Shown: piece by piece, positions 47,001 to 64,000 of the stretch
Layout of the letters: each line of letters begins with the position of its first letter
Numbering within the stretch: position 1 is the stretch's first letter
Assembly: GCA_003117195.1 (NCBI GenBank)
Contig: BDSI01000021.1
Coordinates: 1,171,588-1,235,587 of the forward strand
Reading direction: 5' to 3'
Origin: Eudorina sp. 2006-703-Eu-15
Taxonomy: Eukaryota; Chlorophyta; Chlorophyceae; Chlamydomonadales; Volvocaceae
DNA: 64,000 nucleotides
Notes under the pieces: generated by a model
The model's input: the letters and a program-made list of their open reading frames with translations, nothing else
The model's database searches: none
Told to the model about the DNA's origin: nothing
Position numbers and translations under genes: made by a program

Positions 47001-50000
47001 GGCGCGAGTCGACGCAAAAAAGCCAGAGAGAGCAACTGCTGCCATCTTCTCCTCTCCTTTTCTCCACTCCTACTCTCCCTGACCGCTTCCTCATTTGTTC
47101 ACTAACCGCGTCCTCACTTGTAAAAGGACAGGTCCACGAAGTCCACGGGTGTCGTCGTCAGGTCCAGCGGCTGCGTGGGCACGTAGGCGGCCGCATCCAC
47201 CATCACCAGCCAGCGGTGGCTGTCCGTTGAGCGGGACTGCACGCCCTGGACCCAGCTCAGCGGGTACTTGACGCCTGCAGCGGGTGAGGCGCACCAGGTA
47301 AGGCGGGGACAGTGAGGCGGTGCGGTGGGGGACAACAAGGCTGAAGCGCAGTGCCGCAAGGCGACACGGCCCCGCAGGGTTCGCACGAACGGGGCGAGGC
47401 GCGGCCCAGACGGACGCCTGCGCCGTGGATACTACAAGAAGGACGTGACACTGTAAATCGCGCCTGGCATGCATCTGGACAATATGTATGTCCACGCGCG
47501 TTCCGGATCGGGGAGGCAGTTGTGGGGCACGAACGTGGGCCATGGGCACTCCCAGAGCGGGCTGGGGCGGTGCAACCCGCATGTGTCACAGCCGGCTAAC
47601 AGCCGCGCGGCCCCTGGGTTTGCATTCACGCTCCGCAGCACCCGCATGTGCTCACCCGCAAAGTTGTCCTCCGCGGGGAACGCGAAGAGGCTGTAGGTCG
47701 GCGACGGGAAGCGCGTGTTGGCGGGCGCGTGGTCGCCCGCGGGGTCGCCCCGCATGGCCCAGCGGTCGACGAAGGTCTCGTTGACAGCCTGCGCGCGCGA
47801 GAACCCGCACGAGGTCCCGCACAGCACACACCACAGGCGGTCTTACGACGGCTGCGCCGCGGCGGTAAGGAATATTCCGAAAGGACACTTCTAGCCACCG
47901 CTTCCGCCCACATCACGGTGGCGACGGCGGCGCCTCGCCTCAGGCCGCATCCGCCCCGCCCTTGCCGCGCCCCGGCCCTCGCTTCCTCCCTCCTTCCCTC
48001 GTTTGCCCCCCTAAAAGCCTCAACCGGATGCTTGCTCTGGCAAAGAGCGCGGCTTGCGCTAGTCAGCCCCTTCTCTTTTCCCTCGGCCATTCTCTGTTCT
48101 CTCGGCCGCTCTCTGTTCCCCCCCCCCACCGCCCACCGCCCACCTGGAACGTGCCGCCCGCTTGCAGCGCGTACTCCCGGATGCCCAGCACGCTGTTGTG
48201 GTTCTCCCGGAGGTACCTGAACATGCTGCCCTCGGACCAGGGGAACGTCTCGCCCACCAGCTTGAGCGCGTCGGTGGCGGACCGCGTGAAGACAACCTGC
48301 GGTGCGGTGTGGGCGCCGGGTCGAGGTCGGTTAAAAACAAAAACTGTGTGTGGCGCTGGTGTTGCGAGTGCATCAGCGCGGAAGGCATGGGCTCCGGCAA
48401 TCCCACGCGCCATCCCGCCGAGGCATCCTCCATCGACCATAGACGCGACAAACAGCAATCCCATCATGATCCCGCGCGCCGCACCTCTCCTCCAGCAAAG
48501 CCACACCCCTGCCCGGTGGCTTTGGCAGCAAAGCCGCATCCTAACCTGTTGTCTTTCTGGTGAAAAACATTCATTTCAAAGAATCAAACGTTTTCTATCC
48601 ACACATATGTCGATGTTCTGGACCTGCAGATCCTGCACCAAGCCCACCTGGTAGTCCTCGGGGCTGGCGTTGAAGTACTTGAGCACCTGGGCCCGAACCT
48701 CCTCCACCCGGTCGCTGGTGAAGGACGACGACGGGTTGGCCGAGTGCGGGTTGCCGAACATGCACTGCCGCAGCTCCGCGAACACGTTATCTAGCTGCGT
48801 CTGGCAGTACACGGAGGATCCCGTGTAATCCATGTAGTGCTCGTTGGGCGCCATGCGGCAGCCGACCTGGGAGGCCATGGTAAGGGGTTTGGTTTGGAGG
48901 GTTAGGAATGAAAAAACGCCCAGGGGCGACCCGGACATATCCCGCACGCGCTGGTGGGAATAAAGGAGAGGTGTTGCAAGGACTGTCCGTTACCGATAAG
49001 GGACGCGCGCACCCGGCTGATCCGCGATCCACGACCACGGCCAAAACAACGACGCGCATCTACGCGCATCTACTAGGAAGGTAACCAATTGGCATGAGCG
49101 GCCAGGTGCGTGCGGAGGGCACCCGTAACCCCCTGACGGAGGACTGGGCCTCACGTATCACTGGGGTTGGTAAGCGTGACGCGGCACCAGCATTACTGAC
49201 CGCAGCTGCGGGCGGGGATCCTCGGTGACGGCAACACCGGGTGCAGCAGCGGCCACTTCACCAGGGCCTCCCTCACCTCCTTGGCGTACAGGCTGTCAAT
49301 GATGCCCCCGTAGCCGTACTCGGCCGAGTGGGCTGCCAGGAACTGCTGCCGCGCCGCCTCGTACGCGGCCGCGTCCGCGCCCGGCGGCGCCTTGCACACG
49401 TGCGGCTCCAGCAGCGTCGCCGGCGCCGCCACGACGCTGCTGGCGCCGTTGCCGTTCGCGGCACCGTTGCCGTTGGCCTTCGCGGCGCCCGGCGTGCCGT
49501 TCTTGTCGAGCCCCGCTGTCTTGAGGAGCTGGTTGAAGAGGCCCGAGTTGCTCGCCTGTAGCTTCTCGACTTCGCGAGCCTTGGCGGCAGCCTTGGCGGC
49601 GGCCTCGTTCTGCGTCGGCAGCGGTCCCGTGGCCGCCACAAACCTGCGCGCGCACAGCACGGCGGCCGTACGGAAATGTGACACAAGTTGGAAACTTCTT
49701 CGTCCGCGTGGGCACAGCTGCCTTGGTTGCTCATTGTGCCAAGGGTGATAAGTGATCCACGAAGGATCTACCGTGACCCAAATGGTATACCGGCTCAAAC
49801 ACGGATGCAGTCCGGACCCGGGATTCGCAAGCGAGAGCATCCACGAGACCACGACAGACAGCAGGCTGCGGTGCATGCTCACGCGACATGATGGCGTGCT
49901 GAGGAATGCAGGAGAGTACGCCGCCACGCACGCACCCGTTGGGATCGATGGCGAAGGCCATGCCCGGGTTGCCCGCGATGACGTTGAGGTTGGACTTCAG

Positions 50001-51820
50001 AAAGCGCACCTGCGACAGCGCAGAGAATGAATGGAGTGTGTGTGCGTCATTACGGCTGCTACCGAAACCGCCTGGCGCTGGGCATCACCGTGAATGGTCT
50101 GATGACCGGCAGCCACGCATCGTTCAACAGGTACTGGTACAGCGCAAAGCACTGCATCAATGCAGCGCCCTTGCCCCGCAACCGTCAGCACAACCGTCCC
50201 GCAACAGTCCTGCAACCGTTTAGATCACACGCACGAGGGCGTGGGAACGCGCACCTTGGAGTACGGCACGTCCAGGGATACTAGCACGCCGTACCCCGGC
50301 TTGTAGACGAGCATGCGGGGCAGGGCAGTGACACCCTCGTTCTTCGCCAGTGTCTTCAGCTCGTCCACACAGGCCTGCGGTTCCCCATATGACGCAACAA
50401 GTCAACGCCGCTTAAAGCTCGCCCGCGTGGGCCCACTGCAATCGGATTTACTCCGGTCCAGTGGGTCGCATCTGCTACATTCATTTGAATGTGTCGATGA
50501 CAAGAGCTGCTTCACTGTCAGTTCCAGCGCGCCTTTGAATTCTTTGCAATTCCCTACGCGTCGAAAAGTCCCGTACGGCACTTGCTCCTAACCAGTCCTA
50601 ACTCTCCCAGCCGCAGCGGTGTTGACCAAAACACACAAATCGGCGTCAGTCACAATCCGACCCACCTTGACAAATTTGAACTTCTTGCGGAGTTCGGGAT
50701 CGCGTACCACGCGACATATTTCCGGGTAGGCCTTTTCGCAGCCGTGGCACCTGTGGCCAGCGGGGTTGCCAGCCGGAATGTTGGGTGACCGGTGACGCGG
50801 ATTCGGCAAAAAAGCAGCCGCACAAACAAGCGAAAACACCGTGCGTGTAACTTCAAGTACTGTATTACTTTTCGACGGCCAACATGGGGGGGCGCAGACC
50901 GCAAGGGTCAGGGTTGGGGTCAGTAAGGCGTCAGAACGAATTGCCAGACAATGCGGCCCCTTCTAGCGACCCTTCTTAATCTTCCAGCGCTCCATCCACG
51001 TCAAAGGACCCCGACCCAGATGCGCGTTCTGACAAGGTCTAGATGGTTCGTGCGTACGACGGCAACCCAGACGGCCGGTCTCTCTTGGTAAACGTCACAG
51101 TACGGGTTAACTGCCGCCAACGTACCACGTCGCAAAGAAGTCCACGGCAACTGGTTTATCGCCGCTCTCCACCTGCGTTCGTAGGTGCACAGCGCATCAA
51201 CGCCGGTCCGTGGGCATAGTCCCCGCATCCTTAACAATTACAGTCCAAAGTGGAACAGCAAACAAGTGCACATAAACCCCCTGGCAAAGTGAAACAGACA
51301 TGGTGAGAAGCTGGGGACGGACTGCATTACTTACCTCGCGTCTAAACTCCTCTTCCGTGTGAACCTCCACCCAAAGGTCCTTATCTTGATTCCACCATCG
51401 CCGCTCTAAATTTTTTGTACTGGAAGCAGTCTCAGAGGTGGTGACCTCCGGTGTCGCCGCGCTGGGTGCAGGCCCGCGATGTTGTGTGAAGGGCGAGACG
51501 AGGCTCTGCCCAGCAAACCCAGCTCCACTAACACTGCAGGTGTCCGTGCAGGTCAATGGAGCAGGTGGTGTCACTGGAGCAGATGGCCGTGGTGTCACAA
51601 CGCTGGCGGGACGGTGCCGCGAGGGCACCGAGGTTCGCAGCACCCTCATGGCACCCTGGTAAAGCCGTTGCCCTAGGTAGGTAAATCCGGTGGACGCGCC
51701 CGCGTTCTGGACTGGCAGGGCCAAGCCGATGCCTATGACAAGCGCTAGCACAGAGACGCGCAGGAATCGTCCCTTGGTGGTTGGGCGTGTGGCATGAGCA
51801 GCTGGTGATGAAGTAGTCAT
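44018..51820 (-). CDS. Thioredoxin-like domain fused to Moco-sulfurase-type class V aminotransferase (cysteine desulfurase-like)
   Basis: Sixteen exons, 883 residues (minus): 51335-51820, 51126-51172, 50666-50750, 50255-50374, 49936-50009, 49277-49643, 48648-48866, 48144-48296, 47656-47788, 47118-47274, 46784-46853, 46259-46354, 45802-45996, 45036-45134, 44561-44710 and 44018-44218. Every junction keeps phase. The N-terminus (residues 1-~45) has a hydrophobic stretch (RVSVLALVIGIGLALPV) that could be a plastid transit region or anchor. Residues ~150-270 form a thioredoxin fold: VAVDFFATWCHGCEKAYPEIC with a CxxC, then GVTALPRMLVY with the cis-Pro. After an Ala/Lys/Asn linker comes a PLP domain: YGYGGIIDSLYAKE, YMDYTGSSVY, FTRSATDALKLVGETFPW, DLSFYKMFGYPTGLGALL (PLP lysine) and RTGAECNPGACYNYLG with the persulfide Cys. 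It stops after GWWSTFDDVYTLADWI, with no MOSC domain. It probably mobilises sulfur from cysteine with an attached reductant; the acceptor is unknown. Confidence 0.87.
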
Positions 51821-52151
51821 GCTGTTGGTGAGCAAGTAATGTTTCGGAAATGTTGTACTGCGTCACGCTTTCGCGACACTTTATTTGTCTATGCGGTGCG
51901 ACGTAAATTGGCGCGACAATCCCATGCAGGCGATCACTAGATTAGTTACGAGCACGCGTCCGCGAGCTTTGAATTATTTAATTTGCAAAGCACTGTCGGT
52001 GTGTCCTTCTGCCGCGCTGTCCGCTTGCCGCGACTACCCGTGCCTGCCGGCCTGCGGAAGTGGGTTTGAAGTTGATATCAAGAAGCTATATTCTTTGACG
52101 TTTGCTTACCCGTTCGCTTTACGCCTGCACACAAGCTGTTCCAGCGGCAGT
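51821..52151. promoter_or_regulatory. 331-bp divergent promoter region of the fusion gene and HARS
   Basis: It lies between two start codons facing away from each other. It must contain both 5' UTRs and core promoters, so the two genes may share control elements. No clear TATA box was identified. Confidence 0.5.
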
Positions 52152-61046
<8,895 letters not shown>

Positions 61047-62008
61047 GCGCAGATGGTTATGGTGATCTCGCGGGGGTACTGCTCAGGATTGTGGTCTTCA
61101 ATGTTGTATTGACGTGTCTTAGTGACGTGTTGCTCCGACCCGCGGGTCTCGGATGGCTGGAGCGCCGTTGCTGCTGCCGTTATACAGCCGCCTCTGACCC
61201 CGGCCCCCCGCTGCTTGTTTGACGACTGACCCATGGGTCCGTGAAGGATGTCCTGGGAAGTTCCCCCGTCTGTGCAACTTGGACCGGAAGTATGGGCGGC
61301 AAAGCCAACAAGGCAGGTTGGCTTGAAGGATTGATGCAAAGGGGTTCAGGTCTTGGTCGTTGCGCATGGAGCAAAGCGTGGAACTGCTACGGTTTAGGGA
61401 GCAAAGTGAAGTGAAGGAGTGCAACTGTTCACCCCCCATTTCCACTGAGAGGACACCACCGGCTGCGCCGCCTCTGGTGCGTGGATTGACCGAGTGTATT
61501 ATGTAGTAGTGTGCGGTCATGCTTGTGGGGGAGGGGACAAGACCGGTCAGTATTCTATCACGTCGAAGGTGTCCAGGCTGCACTGACACATGCGCATGCC
61601 AATATAGCCGCGCCGTTCGGGGGTTTGGGTTTCATATGTGAGGTTCAAAGCGGATTCGAAGCAGATTCGAGAGGGGAGAGATAATGACGGAATGGTTATG
61701 CAGGCTTGGCAACGTTCATTTGTTGCTAGGATTGGCATGCATGTCGAATGAATCGATCAAGCATGTAGCATCCGACCGCACGACGTTATTGGTGACAGCA
61801 AGCAGAAGCCTTCTCATGTACGCACACTGTAAGACGCGATCTAACAAGAAGTGCTAGTGACTGAAGGCCGGAGACACAGATAGTAAGCAACTACGCGAGT
61901 CCACGCTGACGTATTTTGCTGGAGTAGTTCACAAACAGTGCTGTCCTACGTATATTGGGATACAATGGATGTGGGCCGTCTCTGTTGGAAATTTCTGACA
62001 CAGTGCAT

Positions 62009-62402
62009 GGGCTCGGTGCGCGCACGGGTCGGTGGGCGCACCGAGCCGTACTTTGCGGCCGCTGCCCATCGGTCGTTTCCCCCCACAGCAACATCTGCAG
62101 GGAGGATCCTGATCAGTCCATTATTAATGCCAATAATACATTTACGAATCATGGAGACGAGTGCGGACAAGAGCAGATCCGTGAAACTGGGCTCGGTGCG
62201 CACGGATCGGTGCGCGCACCGAGCCGTGCTTTGTGGCCTCCTGCTCCCAACGGCCGGATCCCGGTGCCTGTTGGGAGGCACCTGTGGAATCTTCATCCTT
62301 AGTGCCAATATTACATTTATTGATCTATAGAGACTAGTGCGGGCACGACGCACATCCGTGAAACTGGGCTCGGTGCGCGCGCGGAGCCCACTTTTGGGGC
62401 CG
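62009..62402. repeat. Three-unit ~180-bp tandem array with GGGCTCGGTGCGCGC hairpins
   Basis: Units start at 62009, 62189 and 62366 (periods 180 and 177 bp; the last is partial). Each begins with GGGCTCGGTGCG, and the first two are closed by the inverted copy CGCACCGAGCC about 20 bp later, forming a strong hairpin. Between them a TGCCAATAaTACATTT segment and TCCGTGAAACT segment are also conserved. Confidence 0.85.
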
Positions 62403-62673
62403 TTTCCTTACTGGGTTTGTGTGAGTTTCGCGGGATGACGTTGCAAGGACTGTACAGTGCTCTCCAAATCAAATCTAGCTTAGTCTGGAGATCAGGGAAG
62501 ATCCGCGTACCGTGCACATGCATTCAAGCACGACATGGCCATACCGTGTACGGTACCACGACTGTACACCTTCGTGCACAATCGTAGAACCATCAACGTG
62601 CATTGCTGTTCCGGCAGGCATGACCATCGCACTGCCAAGGCGACCCCATGCACCTGTAACGGGTCAAATTGAG

Positions 62674-62910
62674 AAGGTGCCATAACACCACACGGCCTCC
62701 CCTTCGGAGAAAGTGTACCAGCAGTTCAGCATGCAGCGCGCCTGCCGCCTGCTGTAGGCTGCCACCGTTCTGAAGTGCCTTCCGGGCCGAGATGCGGTGC
62801 GGGGTGGGGTCTGGGGTGGGGCGCCGGCATCTGCCGGCGTGCCGGGCGGGCCAGCAGAAGGCGATCTGTGCAGGCCACGGCGAGGCGCCTCAAGGTGCCA
62901 TAACACCACG
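62674..62910. repeat. Pair of AAGGTGCCATAACACCAC direct repeats
   Basis: Two identical 18-bp direct copies (62674-62691 and 62892-62909) bracket about 200 bp of GC-rich DNA. They could be a duplication or the target-site trace of an old insertion; nothing between them looks like a transposase. Confidence 0.5.
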
Positions 62911-63710
62911 CAGTAGCGCGACAAAGCGCCACCCATAGCCCACTGCAGTGTGCTATGCGCAGTCACAAAGAAAATGCCAGCAACAGGCTCCACTGTCTAC
63001 CGTACATGGTGCTGAAGTCAGTCCGAACGTCAGGCCCACATGACTGTACGGCGGGGAAACCTAATCTGCCTCTGTGTGTCTCTTGGCGGCTCGCTACACC
63101 CCCGATCGCGGCAACCCAGTTTGGTCCTGCCGTACGTGCCCTATCCCGCCATATCCCACCATACCGCACCCTGTTCCACCCTCCCGCGGGTGCCACCATA
63201 TCCGCAATCATCATAACCTTCGTGCCCGCCGCTGTATATAATACAACCCCATTTGAAACTCTGTGGAGTGACATCCAATGCGCCAACGGGCACCTGCCCA
63301 CACCAGGGGCCCCAGCTAGATAGGCAAAACCCTTCAGCACCCCAAGAGTTCACGGCCGCGGCTGCAGCCAACACGATGACATCCCGACCCGACGGTCCTC
63401 CCTGTCAGACGCGCCACCAGCAGACCCTGCCGCGCGGTCCCTGCTGCCCTCATGCCGAAGGCGATCGCGCGCTGCCCCCCGCCGTGCGCACACCTCCGCA
63501 CATCTCGTCGCCTCAGCCGCCTCCGTCGCCCTGCTCCCCACCCAGGCCCCCGGACCGCAGCCTGCAGGCGGGGTGCGGGGCGACCAGGATCGATCTCCCC
63601 CTGCCGGCGCGGGTCCAGCGGTCCACTCCCGGGCCGCTGTGGACGCCGCAGCGGAGCACCTCCACCAGGGTGAATGAAGCGCAGCACGGAGGTCCTGCGG
63701 GGGCCCCGGC

Positions 63711-64000
63711 TGACAATCGGGAGTGGCAGCGGCTGCACCGCATGAGGTGACAGTCGGGAGTGGCAGCGGCTGCACCACATGAGGTGACAGTCGGGAGTGG
63801 CAGCGGCGAGGGGGCGGGGTGGCAGCGGCTGCACCACATGAGGTGACAGTCGGGAGTGGCAGCGGCTGCACCACATGAGGTGACAGTCGGGAGTGGCAGC
63901 GGCTGCACCACATGAGGTGACAGTCGGGAGTGGCAGCGGCTGCACCACATGAGGTGACAGTCGGGAGTGGCAGCGGCTGCACCACATGAGGTGACAGTCG
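63711..64000. repeat. 37-bp minisatellite running off the right edge
   Basis: Units of the form TGACAGTCGGGAGTGGCAGC plus GGCTGCACCACATGAGG repeat at about 63711, 63749, 63786, 63845, 63882, 63919, 63956 and 63993. The first unit is diverged, and the third carries a 22-bp insertion (GAGGGGGCGGGG-type). There are no unique spacers. Confidence 0.95.

Larger units (their letters stand above)
61047..64000. other. HARS 3' flank and repeat-rich intergenic region to the right edge
   Basis: No coding gene recognised. A TGTAA at 61828-61832 could be the HARS polyadenylation signal, which would mean a long 3' UTR; this is weak. The rest contains a ~180-bp hairpin-bearing tandem array, a 17-bp direct repeat pair (about 62675 and 62893) and a 37-bp minisatellite that continues past the window. 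Confidence 0.55.

Noticed and set aside
44018..49643. Full-length Moco sulfurase (ABA3/MOCOS)
   Set aside because: The PLP domain fits, but the C-terminal MOSC domain is absent: a stop follows directly after the aminotransferase domain. The gene is therefore not called MOCOS.
62674..62909. Transposon bounded by direct repeats
   Set aside because: The 18-bp repeats are direct and the 200 bp between them show no terminal inverted repeats or coding capacity. Listed only as a repeat pair.
63711..64000. CRISPR-like or protein-coding repeat array (minus-strand frames give Cys/His-rich repeats)
   Set aside because: There are no unique spacers, all frames stay open only because the 37-bp unit lacks stops, and a 37-bp period rotates the frame.

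Overview
This is nuclear DNA from a green alga of the volvocine/Chlamydomonas type. The evidence is very GC-rich genes cut into many short GT-AG exons, low-complexity Ala/Gly/Pro/Gln/Ser tracts, a TGTAA-type polyadenylation signal, CCCTAAAA-like repeats, and the gene content (ATP-type PEP carboxykinase, a plant-like histidyl-tRNA synthetase, UFC1, a Shewanella-like phosphatase). I joined exons by hand from conserved motifs, splice signals and codon phase. For most genes every junction keeps frame, which is the main support for the models. The species cannot be fixed from the sequence alone.

Layout. Left edge to 3430 (minus): a membrane-anchored Shewanella-like metallophosphatase, cut by the window edge. 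3431-7208: no gene seen. 7209-11549 (minus): one very long low-complexity reading frame of unknown function. 11550-15645: no gene seen. 15646-20988 (minus): ATP-dependent PEP carboxykinase, 13 exons, 579 residues. 20989-23884: spacer with a 16-bp minisatellite and a telomere-like tract. 23885-38990 (minus): a giant receptor-like membrane protein of about 2,370 residues, with two LamG-type regions, a run of Cys-rich fibronectin-II-like units, a transmembrane segment and a Pro/Gly-rich tail. One of its introns carries an intron-containing tRNA-Leu(CAG) on the plus strand. 40776-41632 (plus): UFC1. 44018-51820 (minus): a thioredoxin-like domain fused to a Moco-sulfurase-type class V aminotransferase. 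52152-61046 (plus): histidyl-tRNA synthetase with a long plant-type N-terminal region. 61047-64000: repeats, including a ~180-bp hairpin array and a 37-bp minisatellite running off the right edge.

The genes form no operon-like system. PCK (gluconeogenesis), HARS (translation), UFC1 (ufmylation) and the phosphatase are housekeeping or signalling genes. The two most unusual loci are the LamG/FN2-like receptor and the thioredoxin-desulfurase fusion. The latter is divergently arranged with HARS across a 331-bp intergenic region. At genome scale, two short words (TGCCGTAC/GTACGGCA and the palindrome GACCCRYGGGTC) recur far more often than chance would allow, and the first sits repeatedly at intron ends.
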